NCBI GenBank assembly: GCA_902496375.1
Contig: CABVAS010000001.1
Span: 1 to 54,675 of the forward strand
Source of the DNA: an uncultured Collinsella sp.
Lineage (GTDB): Bacteria > Actinomycetota > Coriobacteriia > Coriobacteriales > Coriobacteriaceae
DNA length: 54,675 nt
Direction: 5' to 3'
Part shown: positions 30,811-40,487 of the stretch, piece after piece
How the letters are laid out: every line of letters starts with the position of its first letter
How positions within the stretch are numbered: position 1 is the first letter of the stretch
The notes under the pieces: generated by a model
The model's input: the letters and a program-made list of their open reading frames with translations, nothing else
What the model was told of the DNA's origin: nothing
The model's database searches: none
Position numbers and translations under genes: made by a program

Positions 30811-31401
30811 CTACAGCGCGCCGTCCAGCATAAGGTTCACCTTGAGCACGTTGACCGTGGGCTCGCCGAAGACGCCCAGGAATCGGCCTTTGGTGCACTG
30901 GGCGATGATCTCGCGCACCTCGCCTTTGCTCTTGCCCGTGGCCTTGGCAAGGCGCGGGACCTGGTACTCGGCGGCATCCGGAGAGATCTCCGGGTCGAGG
31001 CCGGACCCCGAACACGTCACCAGGTCGACGGGCACAGCGTCCATATCGGCATCGGGGTTAGCGGCGCGGATCTTCTCGACGCGCGCGTCCACAAGCTGTC
31101 GGTACTCCTCACTCGCCGGAGACAAATTGGACGGAGCGCCGTAGGCCATGGGTTCGCCGTCTTCGCCTTCGACAATTGACACGTTCTGGATGCGGCCCCA
31201 CATATGGCCCTCATCCTCGAAGTTCTGGCCGATGAGCTCGGAGCCCACAACCTTGCCGTCGACCTTGATGAGCGAACCGTTCGCCTGGTACGGAAACGCA
31301 AGCTGCGCGATGCCGGTCACGACGAGCGTATAGCCCAGGCCGCAGACAACGGTAAACAGCGCGAACACGCCCAGTGCGCGCGATGCAACACCTTTGAACA
31401 T
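30811..31401 (-). CDS. kdpC: Potassium-transporting ATPase subunit C
   Basis: Single-span 196-aa subunit stabilising the KdpB-KdpA complex. The N-terminal helix is residues about 8-33 (ALGVFALFTVVCGLGYTLVVTGIAQL). The outer part carries the family motifs GSELIGQNF, PVDLVTCSGSGLDPEISPDAA and a VNVLKVNLMLD end. The start MFKGVASR follows GGAGG, and it lies 12 bases after kdpB. Confidence 0.95.
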   Translation of the reverse strand: MFKGVASRALGVFALFTVVCGLGYTLVVTGIAQLAFPYQANGSLIKVDGKVVGSELIGQNFEDEGHMWGRIQNVSIVEGEDGEPMAYGAPSNLSPASEEYRQLVDARVEKIRAANPDADMDAVPVDLVTCSGSGLDPEISPDAAEYQVPRLAKATGKSKGEVREIIAQCTKGRFLGVFGEPTVNVLKVNLMLDGAL

Positions 31402-31413
31402 ACAAACCTCCAC

Positions 31414-33468
31414 TTACATAATGCCGCAGAACGCGAGCAGCATGTCGATGAGCTTGATGAATACGAACGGGGCAACGATGCCGCCCAGACCCCACACGAG
31501 CAGGTTGTGGGTCAGCAGCTGTCCGGACGGTACCTCGCGGTACTTAACGCCCTTCAGCGCAGCCGGGATCAGCGCGACGATAACGAGCGCGTTATAGATG
31601 ATGGCCGAAAGAACCGCGGACAGCGGGCTTGCCAGACCGAGGATGTTGAGCGCGCCAAGGCCCGGGTAGATCGGCGAGAACAGGGCCGGGATGATAGCGA
31701 AGTACTTCGCCATGTCGTTGGCCACCGAGAAGGTCGTGAGCGAACCGCGGGTCATGAGCAGCTGCTTGCCGATACGCACGACCTCGATGAGCTTGGTAGG
31801 GCTGGAGTCGAGGTCGACCATGTTGCCGGCCTCCTTGGCAGCCTGGGTGCCCGTGTTCATGGCCACGGCGACGTCGGCCTGGGCCAGAGCGGGCGCGTCG
31901 TTGGTGCCGTCGCCGGTCATGGCGACCAGGTGCCCCTCACGCTGGAACTCGCGGATCTTCTCGAGCTTGCCTTCAGGGGTGGCCTCGGCCAGGAAGTCGT
32001 CAACGCCGGCCTCGGCGGCGATTGCCGCGGCGGTGAGCGGGTTGTCGCCCGTCACCATGATGGTCTTGATGCCCATCTTGCGCAGGTCGGCGAACTTCTC
32101 CTTAACGCCGGACTTGATGATGTCCTTAAGGTACACAACGCCCAGCACGCGGCAGTTCTTGGTCACGACCAGCGGGGTGCCGCCGGCCTTGGCGATGCGC
32201 TCGACGGCCTCGTCGCACTCCTGGGAGAACACGCCGCCGGCTGCCTCCACATAGGTGCGCACGGAATCGGCAGCGCCCTTGCGGATCTCATTGCCCTCGT
32301 AGTTCACACCGGACATGCGGGTCGCCGCGGTGAAGGGGATGAACTCCATACCCTTATCCTCGAGCGTGCGGCCGCGCAGGCCGAACTGCTCCTTGGCGAG
32401 CACGACGATGGAACGGCCTTCGGGGGTCTCGTCGGCCAGCGAGGAAAGCTGGGCGGCATCGGCCAGCTCCGCGGGATCGATGCCGTCGACCGGGATGAAC
32501 TCGGCGGCTTGGCGGTTACCTAGGGTGATGGTGCCGGTCTTGTCGAGCATGAGGATGTCGACGTCGCCGGCGGCCTCGATGGCACGGCCGGACATGGCCA
32601 GCACGTTGGCCTCGTTCAGACGGCTCATGCCGGCGATGCCGATGGCGGAAAGAAGGGCGCCGATGGTAGTGGGAGCCAGGCACACGAGCAGCGCCACGAG
32701 CGTGGTCACGGCCGTGGGGTTGTCCATGCCGTTAAGGCCGACCGAGAAGCAGGAGTAACAATACAGGGCCAGCGTGACCAGGATAAAGACGATGGAGAGG
32801 GCCACCAGGAAGATCTCCAGAGCGATCTCGTTAGGGGTCTTCTTGCGCGCGGCACCCTCGACCATCGCGATCATCTTGTCCAGGAAGCTCTGGCCGGGCT
32901 CACTGGAGATCTTGACGATGATCCAATCGGACAGCACCGTGGTACCGCCGGTAACGGCAGAGCGGTCGCCGCCGGCCTCGCGGACCACGGGGGCGGACTC
33001 GCCGGTGATGGCGGACTCGTCAACGGAGGCAGCGCCCTCGATGACGTCGCCATCGCCGGGAATCTGCTCGCCGGCGCGTACGATCACCAGGTCGCCGCGC
33101 GTAAGCTCGGTGCCGGGAACGACGGTGAAGTGTTCCTTGTCCTTAACGGACTCGATACGATGGGCCTCGACATCCTTCTTGGCCGCACGCAGGGAATCGG
33201 CCTGAGCCTTACCGCGGCCCTCGGCAAGCGCCTCGGCGAAGTTCGAGAACAGGTCGGTGAGCCACAGGATGACCGCGATGGCGACCACATAGTAGGTGGG
33301 CACACCCGCGTCCTGCACACCGAAGATGGAAGCGACGGCCAGGACGGAGGTCATGACGGCGGAAAGCCACACCAGGAACATGACCGGGTTTTGAATCTGG
33401 ACGCGAGGATCCAGTTTGGCAAACGAGTCGCGGACCGCGCGGCCCATCATGTCTTTTTGCATAGTCAT
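31414..33468 (-). CDS. kdpB: Potassium-transporting P-type ATPase subunit B
   Basis: ATP-hydrolysing subunit of 684 aa. The phosphorylated Asp309 is in MLDKTGTITLGNRQ, TGES at 155-158 is the actuator loop, and the nucleotide-binding and MTGDGTNDAPALAQADVAVAMN hinge motifs are intact. It has the expected membrane helices near residues 30-75, 215-275 and 590-684. GGAGG lies upstream of the start at 33468. Confidence 0.96.
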   Translation of the reverse strand: MTMQKDMMGRAVRDSFAKLDPRVQIQNPVMFLVWLSAVMTSVLAVASIFGVQDAGVPTYYVVAIAVILWLTDLFSNFAEALAEGRGKAQADSLRAAKKDVEAHRIESVKDKEHFTVVPGTELTRGDLVIVRAGEQIPGDGDVIEGAASVDESAITGESAPVVREAGGDRSAVTGGTTVLSDWIIVKISSEPGQSFLDKMIAMVEGAARKKTPNEIALEIFLVALSIVFILVTLALYCYSCFSVGLNGMDNPTAVTTLVALLVCLAPTTIGALLSAIGIAGMSRLNEANVLAMSGRAIEAAGDVDILMLDKTGTITLGNRQAAEFIPVDGIDPAELADAAQLSSLADETPEGRSIVVLAKEQFGLRGRTLEDKGMEFIPFTAATRMSGVNYEGNEIRKGAADSVRTYVEAAGGVFSQECDEAVERIAKAGGTPLVVTKNCRVLGVVYLKDIIKSGVKEKFADLRKMGIKTIMVTGDNPLTAAAIAAEAGVDDFLAEATPEGKLEKIREFQREGHLVAMTGDGTNDAPALAQADVAVAMNTGTQAAKEAGNMVDLDSSPTKLIEVVRIGKQLLMTRGSLTTFSVANDMAKYFAIIPALFSPIYPGLGALNILGLASPLSAVLSAIIYNALVIVALIPAALKGVKYREVPSGQLLTHNLLVWGLGGIVAPFVFIKLIDMLLAFCGIM

Positions 33469-33484
33469 AAATCTGCGCCCTCCT

Positions 33485-35308
33485 TTACGCAATCATCTGG
33501 AAGAACTCGGCAACGGGGCCAAGCGCCAGGGCCGGGAAGAAGCTCAGGGCACCGATCAGCAGAACGATGAACACGAGCAGGAATACGAACATGCCGTTGG
33601 TGGTAGACAGGGTACCAGCGCTCTCGGCGACCTTACCCTTCTTGGCCAGCGAGCCGGCGATAGCCAGCGTACCGATGATGGGCATGAAGCGGGCGAACAG
33701 CATCTCGAGGCCGAGCATGACGTTAATCCAGGGAATGTTGCACTTCATGCCTGCAAACGCCGAGCCGTTGTTGCCGCCGCATGAGGTGAAGGCATACAGC
33801 ACCTCGGAGAAGCCGTGCGCGCCACCATTGTTGAGCTGGTCGGCAAGACTGGGCACCATGCAGGCGATGGCCGAGCACACCAGAATGGCAAACGGAGTTG
33901 CCAGGCACAGGACAACTGCCCAGCGCATCTCGCCCGGCTCGATCTTCTTGCCCAGGAACTCAGGCGTGCGGCCGACCATAAGGCCGGCGATAAACACCGT
34001 GAGGATGGCGAAGCCGATCATGCCGTACAGGCCGCAGCCTACGCCGCCGAAGACGACCTCGCCCAGAGCCATCTGGAGCATCTGGACAAAACCGCCCAGC
34101 GGGGTGTAGGAGTCGTGCATGGAGTTAACCGAGCCGTTGGAAGCAGCCGTCGTGAAAGCGGACCAGGTGGAAGAGGAGGCGATACCGAAGCGGCTCTCCT
34201 TGCCCTCCATGTTGCCGCCGGCCTGGCCGTCGGTCATCTCGATATTGACCGCTCCGCCATCGGCCAGCTGCGGGGTTCCCGCATGCTCGTTGACGGCGAT
34301 GATGCCGGTGAAGATCACCAACAGGATGAACATGGCGGCAAAGATAGCCTTGCCCTGCTTGGTGTTCTTGACGCCGATACCGAAGGTGAAGCAGCAGGCG
34401 GCCGGGATCAGCAGCAGGCTGGTCATCTCGATGATGTTGGTGAAGGCACTGGGGTTCTCATACGGATGGGCGGAGTTCACGCCGAAGAAGCCGCCGCCGT
34501 TGGTGCCGGACTGCTTGATGGCGACCTGAGGAGCCGCGGGGCCCTGGGGCAGGAACTGCTCGGTGACCACGCGCGCGCCCTCGACAACCTTGCCGTCGAC
34601 CTTGACCGTGTCGCCCTCGATCTGGGCGCCGTCGATGACGCTCCAGCCGCCGTCTGCATTAGGCTGGACAGCGACGGGCTCTACGAGCTCGGCCTTCTGA
34701 GCCGGCTGGAAGTTGGAGATGACGCCACCGGCAGCCAGGCAGATGCCGAACACGAGGTTCAGCGGGATGAGCACATACAGGACGGTGCGGGTGAGGTCGA
34801 CCCAGAAGGAACCCAGACCCTGCTCCTTGACCTGACGGAAGCCGCGGATCAGCGCGAACATGACCGCGATACCGGTGCCAGCGGAAACGAAGTTCTGCAC
34901 GGTGAGACCCATGAACTGCACAAGGTAGGACAGGGTGGTCTCACCGGAGTAGGACTGCCAGTTGGTGTTGGTTATGAAGGAAGCAGCCGTATTGAACGAC
35001 AGGTCCCATGACACACCCGGCAGGTGCTGGGGATTGCCTGGCAAGAAGGACTGAAGCGCCTGGAGTGCCACAAGAGCCACGAGGCCGATCCCCGAAAAGA
35101 CCAGCACGCTCACCAGATAGCGCCTACACCCCATCTGTTCTGTCGCGTCGATGCGAAGCAGACGATAGACGCCACGCTCCACAGGAGCAATCACAGGCGA
35201 CAGGAACGTATGCTCACCATCCATGATATGGGCCATGAACCGACCGAGCGGAACGGCCAGGACGACGAGCACGGCAAAGTACAAGATGTACTGAATCGCA
35301 GCGTCCAT
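33485..35308 (-). CDS. kdpA: Potassium-transporting ATPase subunit A
   Basis: Channel-like K+-binding subunit of 607 aa, longer than the roughly 557-aa E. coli protein because of an enlarged outer loop (about residues 195-260, rich in Asp/Gly). Selectivity-loop remnants TAASFITNTNWQSY, QSGTNGGGFFGVNSAHPYENP and SCGGNNGSAFAGM are present. It starts 4 bases after the kdpF stop, with GGAG inside kdpF. Confidence 0.95.
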   Translation of the reverse strand: MDAAIQYILYFAVLVVLAVPLGRFMAHIMDGEHTFLSPVIAPVERGVYRLLRIDATEQMGCRRYLVSVLVFSGIGLVALVALQALQSFLPGNPQHLPGVSWDLSFNTAASFITNTNWQSYSGETTLSYLVQFMGLTVQNFVSAGTGIAVMFALIRGFRQVKEQGLGSFWVDLTRTVLYVLIPLNLVFGICLAAGGVISNFQPAQKAELVEPVAVQPNADGGWSVIDGAQIEGDTVKVDGKVVEGARVVTEQFLPQGPAAPQVAIKQSGTNGGGFFGVNSAHPYENPSAFTNIIEMTSLLLIPAACCFTFGIGVKNTKQGKAIFAAMFILLVIFTGIIAVNEHAGTPQLADGGAVNIEMTDGQAGGNMEGKESRFGIASSSTWSAFTTAASNGSVNSMHDSYTPLGGFVQMLQMALGEVVFGGVGCGLYGMIGFAILTVFIAGLMVGRTPEFLGKKIEPGEMRWAVVLCLATPFAILVCSAIACMVPSLADQLNNGGAHGFSEVLYAFTSCGGNNGSAFAGMKCNIPWINVMLGLEMLFARFMPIIGTLAIAGSLAKKGKVAESAGTLSTTNGMFVFLLVFIVLLIGALSFFPALALGPVAEFFQMIA

Positions 35309-35311
35309 AGT

Positions 35312-35398
35312 TTACGAATCACTCCTCATCAGAATGTAGATGTAATAGATAAGGAGTCCAATGCAGACGACTCCGATGATGGGAATGAGGATGTTCAT
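35312..35398 (-). CDS. kdpF: KdpF small membrane subunit
   Basis: A 28-codon gene encoding MNILIPIIGVVCIGLLIYYI followed by YILMRSDS: one membrane helix, the size and position of KdpF, the accessory lipid-like stabiliser of the Kdp complex. AAAGGGG precedes the ATG. It is first in kdpFABC and divergent from kdpD. Confidence 0.88.
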   Translation of the reverse strand: MNILIPIIGVVCIGLLIYYIYILMRSDS

Positions 35399-35642
35399 TC
35401 ACCGCCCCTTTCACGCGCGGTCCGATGTCTCGGACGTCTGCTCTCGCAAGCGTCTGGGGACAGTAAACGCTTCTAGGGATTAAAGAGGCGTGAGGGCTGG
35501 GGCTCACGACCTTAAGATGCCGTAAAGATGCAGGTAGAAAGCACTATTGCTGCTGCAGTGCGCCTATACTCGACCTCGCGAACATACAGTGGCGTCCTCA
35601 CCGCGTATGCACGCATGGACAACACTTCAGAAAGGCTACGCT
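35399..35642. promoter_or_regulatory. Divergent kdpFABC / kdpDE promoter region
   Basis: This 244-bp space separates the two divergent kdp operons. A direct repeat, TTAAGATGC and TAAAGATGC (near 35511-35531), is a candidate KdpE-binding site. On the plus strand TATACT near 35571 could be the kdpD -10 box. No clear riboswitch fold is recognised. Confidence 0.4.
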
Positions 35643-38378
35643 ATGCAGCGCGACGCATCGGACACTCGCGTCAATCCAGACCTCATCCTCAAGGCAATTG
35701 AGAAAGACGAGGTCGCCGATGACGCTCGAACCAGCCGGGGACACCTCAAGATTTTCTTTGGCTACGCTGCTGGCACGGGCAAAACCTATGCAATGCTTCA
35801 AGCCGCCCGCGCCGCCAAGCGGCGAGGTGTCGACGTCGTCGCGGGATACATCGAGCCGCACGAACGTCCGGCAACTGCCCATCTTGCACAAGGGCTTGAG
35901 AACGTGCCCTGTAAACTCATCGAGCACAACGGCATTGCGCTCAGCGAGTTCGATCTAGATGCGGCTATCGAACGCGCCCCTCAGCTCATCCTTGTCGACG
36001 AGCTCGCCCATACGAATGCGCCGGGGTCTCGCCACGACAAACGCTATCAAGACGTCGAGGAACTTCTACATGCGGGCATCGACGTCTATACGACCGTGAA
36101 TGTTCAGCATATCGAGAGCCTAAACGACATGGTTGCATCCATCACCGGCGTTGTCGTGAGCGAACGAATCCCCGACCGTATCTTCGATGATGCCGACCAG
36201 GTCGAGCTCGTCGACATAGAGCCCGAAGACCTACTTGAGCGCCTTCGCGCCGGCCTCGTCTACCGTCCCGCACAAGCCGACCGAGCGCAACAGCATTTTT
36301 TTACCGTCGAGAACCTCACCGCACTCCGAGAAATCGCGCTGCGCCGCTGCGCCGATCGCACCGGCCACCTCACAGACGCCACACGCGTGCTGGGAAACCG
36401 TGACTACTACACCAGGGAGCGTATCTTAGTCTGCATCTCCCCGGCGCCGACCAATCCCCGCATCGTCCGTGCCGCCGCACGCATGGCGAAAGCGTTTCGC
36501 AGCGAGCTCGTCGCCCTGTTCGTAGAGAGCCCGCGCACGCAAGCCATGAGCGATGATGAGCGCGCCAAGCTTGCAGCCAATATCGCCCTAGCCGAGCAGC
36601 TCGGAGCGCATATGGAAACCGTCTATGGCGACGACATCGCGTTTCAGATCTCCGAGTTCGCGCGCCTGTCGGGTATTTCGAAGATCGTCATGGGGCGCAC
36701 GGGCGAGCGCAGCAGCGTCCGTCAGACCCTCTTCGGCCGCAAATCTCTCGTAGAACAGCTCATAACATTCGCCCCGAACCTCGACATTTACATCATTCCA
36801 GACCAGTCGACTCCGCCCTCCCGGCCCAAAGGACGCCGCCGTGCGCTCGCCCTGCAGCCGCCCAGCAGCCGAGACGTGCTTCGCACGCTGGCCCTCTCTC
36901 TTGTCGCCACGGCGATCGGCACGGCTTTCCGCCATCTGGGATTTGCCGATTCCAGCATCATATCCCTCTATATCCTCACGGCCCTGCTGACCGCCGTCAC
37001 CACGACGGGGCGTATCTGCACGATCGTATCGAGCGTACTCTCTGTAGTGCTTTACAACTTCTGCTTCGTCACGCCTCTGTTTTCGCTCGCCAGCTACGAC
37101 CGAAGCTATCTGGTCACGTTCGGCATCATGTTCGCTACCGCTATGGTCGCCGGCGAGTTAACTGCGCGCATCGCCAACAACGCCCGCACCTCCGCCGAGA
37201 ACGCATTCAAAACGCGTGTACTCCTCGAAACGAACCAGCTCTTGCAGCAAGCCCATAGCGCGGAGGAGTGCGCCCGCGTCGCCATGAACCAACTCATCAA
37301 ACTGCTAAAACTCGACGTGGTCTTCTACACCGCCGAACATGGCACGCTCGGCAAGACGCTCTATGAGTCCGCTGGCACCGAAAACCGATCCGCGTCGCTG
37401 TTCACCGACTACGAGCGCGCCGTTGCAACCTGGACCTACACCAACAACAAGCGCGCGGGCGCAAGCACGCGGACCCTGCCTGAGGCGCGCTGTCTCTACC
37501 TCGCGGTTCGCACCGGCGACAAGGTATTCGGTGTCATCGGCATCGACCTGGAGGGGCGCGAGATCGAAGCCTTCGAGCATTCGATCGTCCTATCTATCGT
37601 AGGTGAATGCGCCTTGGCGCTCGAAAGCGACCGGGCGGCGCAAGAGCGCGAAGAGGCTGCGGTCTTGGCGAAAAACGAGCAGCTGCGCGCCAACCTTTTG
37701 CGCTCCATCGGCCACGATTTGAGGACACCCCTCACGGCTATATCCGGATCTGCGGCAATCCTTAGGAAGAGCGACGAGAAGCTCAGCCTCGAACAACGCT
37801 GCGATCTTGCCGATGCCATCTACGACGACTCCCTCTGGCTTATCGATACCGTGGAGAACCTCCTCGCCATCACACGCGTCGAGGACGGCACCATTCGCCT
37901 CAACTTAACATCCGAGCTTATCGACGAGGTCATCGAGGCCGCCCTCAGCCATGTCGCCCAAGCATCGCATGGACGCGCCGTCACCATCGAGCACACTGAC
38001 GACATCCTGCTGGTACGCATCGACGTCCATCTCATCATGCAGGTGCTTACGAATCTCATCATGAACGCCTTCAAATACACGCCCGAGGACTCGACTGTCA
38101 CCATCAGCGCACGTCGCGAGGGTGCATTCGTCGTGGTGGACGTCGCAGACGATGGGCCGGGTGTAGCAGACTGCGACAAGCCTCATATCTTTGAGCGCTT
38201 CTTCACCTCAAGCAATACGCGGCCCGTGGATTCGCGTCGAAGCATCGGCCTTGGGCTGTCGCTCTGCCGCTCCATCGTGGAGGCGCATGGCGGCGTCATC
38301 GAAGTTCGCGACAACCACCCCCATGGGGCCGTCTTCCGTTTTACCCTGCCTGCCGAGGAGATCGAGATTCATGAATAA
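35643..38378 (+). CDS. kdpD: Sensor histidine kinase KdpD
   Basis: K+-responsive kinase of 911 aa with the complete domain order: KdpD N-terminal domain with Walker A GYAAGTGKT (residues 40-48) and LVDELAHTNAPGSRH; universal-stress-like domain (about 250-370); four membrane helices (about 405-510); a GAF-like segment; HisKA with His691 (SIGHDLRTPL); and ATPase motifs NLIMNAFKYTP, DDGPG and GLGLSL. The start MQRDASDT has AAAGG upstream; the frame's earlier codons would run through the promoter region. It overlaps kdpE by 8 bases. Confidence 0.95.
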   Translation: MQRDASDTRVNPDLILKAIEKDEVADDARTSRGHLKIFFGYAAGTGKTYAMLQAARAAKRRGVDVVAGYIEPHERPATAHLAQGLENVPCKLIEHNGIALSEFDLDAAIERAPQLILVDELAHTNAPGSRHDKRYQDVEELLHAGIDVYTTVNVQHIESLNDMVASITGVVVSERIPDRIFDDADQVELVDIEPEDLLERLRAGLVYRPAQADRAQQHFFTVENLTALREIALRRCADRTGHLTDATRVLGNRDYYTRERILVCISPAPTNPRIVRAAARMAKAFRSELVALFVESPRTQAMSDDERAKLAANIALAEQLGAHMETVYGDDIAFQISEFARLSGISKIVMGRTGERSSVRQTLFGRKSLVEQLITFAPNLDIYIIPDQSTPPSRPKGRRRALALQPPSSRDVLRTLALSLVATAIGTAFRHLGFADSSIISLYILTALLTAVTTTGRICTIVSSVLSVVLYNFCFVTPLFSLASYDRSYLVTFGIMFATAMVAGELTARIANNARTSAENAFKTRVLLETNQLLQQAHSAEECARVAMNQLIKLLKLDVVFYTAEHGTLGKTLYESAGTENRSASLFTDYERAVATWTYTNNKRAGASTRTLPEARCLYLAVRTGDKVFGVIGIDLEGREIEAFEHSIVLSIVGECALALESDRAAQEREEAAVLAKNEQLRANLLRSIGHDLRTPLTAISGSAAILRKSDEKLSLEQRCDLADAIYDDSLWLIDTVENLLAITRVEDGTIRLNLTSELIDEVIEAALSHVAQASHGRAVTIEHTDDILLVRIDVHLIMQVLTNLIMNAFKYTPEDSTVTISARREGAFVVVDVADDGPGVADCDKPHIFERFFTSSNTRPVDSRRSIGLGLSLCRSIVEAHGGVIEVRDNHPHGAVFRFTLPAEEIEIHE

Positions 38379-39075
38379 TGCCGCTAAGCCACGCATCCTC
38401 CTGGTCGAAGATGACCTGACCGTTCAAAACCTCGTTTCGACCGCGCTTGACCTTCACGGCTATGTCGTGAGCAAGGTTTGCAACGGCCAGGCCGCCATCA
38501 TGGATGCGGTGTCGCACGGCCCCAGCCTCATCATGCTCGACCTCGGCCTTCCCGACATTGACGGTATCGAGGTCATCACGAAGATCCGAAGCTGGTCGGC
38601 AGTCCCCATTATCGTCATTTCGGCGCGCGCCGAAGATTCCGACAAGATTGCAGCACTTGACGCAGGGGCAGACGACTACCTCACCAAGCCCTTTTCTGTG
38701 GATGAGTTGCTCGCGCGCGTCCGTGCGAATTTGAGACGCTCCTCGATGGCGTCGAGCGAGTCGACGGAAGCGAGCACGTTCGACAACGGTCCGCTACATA
38801 TCGACTACGCCGCGGGATACGCGACGAAAGACGGACGCGAGCTCTCGCTCACCCCAACCGAGTACAAATTGCTCGTCCTTCTGGCGAAAAACGTCGACAA
38901 GGTGCTCACCCACACCTTCATCACCCGCGAGATATGGGGCACGAGCTGGGACAGCGATCTGGCGAGCCTGCGCGTGTTCATGCGCACCCTGCGCAAGAAG
39001 ATCGAGGCAGACCCCTCTCACCCCAAGATGATTCAGACGCACATGGGTGTCGGGTACCGCATGCAGCGTCTCTAG
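38371..39075 (+). CDS. kdpE: Response regulator KdpE
   Basis: OmpR-type regulator of 234 aa: acidic pair Asp14/Asp15 (LLVEDDL), phospho-acceptor Asp57 (IMLDLGLPD), conserved Lys in YLTKPFSV, and a winged helix ending in QTHMGVGYRMQRL. Activates kdpFABC. It overlaps kdpD, with GAGGAG placed inside the kdpD end. The 67-bp repeat R5 lies 15 bases after the stop. Confidence 0.95.
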   Translation: MNNAAKPRILLVEDDLTVQNLVSTALDLHGYVVSKVCNGQAAIMDAVSHGPSLIMLDLGLPDIDGIEVITKIRSWSAVPIIVISARAEDSDKIAALDAGADDYLTKPFSVDELLARVRANLRRSSMASSESTEASTFDNGPLHIDYAAGYATKDGRELSLTPTEYKLLVLLAKNVDKVLTHTFITREIWGTSWDSDLASLRVFMRTLRKKIEADPSHPKMIQTHMGVGYRMQRL

Positions 39076-39089
39076 CCCACCCCACAAAA

Positions 39090-39156
39090 AGTTGCGGTGG
39101 AATACGGAGTAGATAAGGCCTTTGACAGCCAAAACAGTCCGTATTCCACCGCAACT
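39090..39156. repeat. 67-bp palindromic repeat, copy R5
   Basis: Located between convergent kdpE and the oxidoreductase gene, closely matching R4 through the centre. Its stem could serve as a bidirectional terminator. Confidence 0.8.
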
Positions 39157-39173
39157 GATAAGGGCGGGATGGG

Positions 39174-40391
39174 TTAGAGGCCCAGGTAGGATGTCATGCC
39201 TTCGACGGCGAGCTTGGTGCCGGCTACGGCATGGACGACCGTCAGCGGGCCGTTGACCACGTCGCCGGCGGCAAAGACGCCGGGCACGGTGGTCATGCCG
39301 TGCTCATCGACCGAAAGCAGACCGCGATGGTCGGTCTCCAAGCCGCCCGTCGTAAGCACGAGCTTGTCCTTGGGCACCTGCGAGGCCGCAATGACGATGG
39401 TGTCGGCCGCGGCATGGTCGAGCTCCTCCTCGTAGCCCACCACGTTGTTGTCCTCGTCGAAGATGGCCGTCTCGAACACGGGGCCGTTATCGTCGATGGC
39501 GCAGATGGCCTTGCCGCATACAATCTCGGCACCGTCGAGCTCGGTCAGCTCGACCTCGTCGTCAATTGCCGAGATATGGCGCGAGCGGGCATACACGGTA
39601 ACCTTGCGAGCACCCGAGCGCAGCGCGGTACGGGCAACATCCATAGCGACGTTACCGGCGCCGATAACCGCCACGTTCTGTCCGATCGCCACGCTCGTGG
39701 GATCAACCAGATAGTCGATACCAAACAGCACGTTACCGCGCGACTCGCCGGGAATCCCCAGCTTGCGGGCACGCCAAGTGCCGGTACCCACAAAGACCGC
39801 GTCATAACCGTCGCGCAGCAAATCGTCGATATGCAGCGCGCCGCCGATGGTGGTCGAGGGGCGCACGCGCACACCGAGCGAGCACATCACGTGGCGGTAC
39901 TTTTGCACCAGCGAGCGCGGCAAGCGGAACTCGGGAATGCCGTACTCCAGCACGCCGCCGATCTCGGGACGCTGTTCAAACACGGTGACAGCGCAGCCCA
40001 GCTGGGCCATCTTAATAGCCACGGTAATGCCGGCAGGGCCCGAGCCGACCACGGCGACCTGCTTGCCACACGACGGAGCAGGCTTCCACTCCTTGCGGTC
40101 GAGGTAGGCCGTGGAGATATAGTTCTCGATGCTCGAAAAATGCACCGGCGCGCCCTTACGGCCCTGAATGCACGAGCCCTCGCACTGGCCCGAATGGTTG
40201 CACACCATGGAGCAAACCGCGCTCATGGGGTTGTTCTGGAACAGCAGCTCGCCCGCTTCCTCCAGACGACGTTGCTTAAACAGATCGATGACCTGCGGAA
40301 TAGGCGTCTGCACCGGGCAGCCCTTGATCTGGCAGAACGCCTTTTTACAACCCAGACAACGATTTGCTTCCTCGACAATGTGGATAGCCAC
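39174..40391 (-). CDS. Glutamate-synthase-small-subunit-like NAD(P)H oxidoreductase
   Basis: Protein of 405 aa. An N-terminal region with eight cysteines (CLGCKKAFCQIKGCPV; CSMVCNHSGQCEGSCIQG) can hold two 4Fe-4S clusters. Two dinucleotide folds follow (VAVVGSGPAGITVAIKMAQLG near 108 and VAVIGAGNVAMDVARTAL near 235), then the FAAGDVVNGPLTVVHAVAGTK end motif. This is the GltD/NfnB/PreT module, which transfers electrons from NAD(P)H to a partner. No GltB or PreA gene is adjacent, so the partner is unknown. The start is GTG with GAGGGG 6 bases before. Confidence 0.85.
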   Translation of the reverse strand: MAIHIVEEANRCLGCKKAFCQIKGCPVQTPIPQVIDLFKQRRLEEAGELLFQNNPMSAVCSMVCNHSGQCEGSCIQGRKGAPVHFSSIENYISTAYLDRKEWKPAPSCGKQVAVVGSGPAGITVAIKMAQLGCAVTVFEQRPEIGGVLEYGIPEFRLPRSLVQKYRHVMCSLGVRVRPSTTIGGALHIDDLLRDGYDAVFVGTGTWRARKLGIPGESRGNVLFGIDYLVDPTSVAIGQNVAVIGAGNVAMDVARTALRSGARKVTVYARSRHISAIDDEVELTELDGAEIVCGKAICAIDDNGPVFETAIFDEDNNVVGYEEELDHAAADTIVIAASQVPKDKLVLTTGGLETDHRGLLSVDEHGMTTVPGVFAAGDVVNGPLTVVHAVAGTKLAVEGMTSYLGL

Positions 40392-40487
40392 GCGATTCCC
40401 CTCTGATTCGCATCAACACAATAGCGGGCAGTTCCAGATGCTGCCCAGTACCGTCTAGCCGGCCGCCCGTAGCGACCGTCGGCCACG

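Noticed and set aside
35399..35642. Possible cyclic-di-AMP riboswitch before kdpFABC
   Set aside because: Such switches often precede potassium genes, but I could not find the expected conserved blocks in this leader on the minus strand.
7838..39156. Repeated palindromes as a CRISPR array
   Set aside because: Copies are kilobases apart, themselves palindromic throughout, and no cas genes are present.
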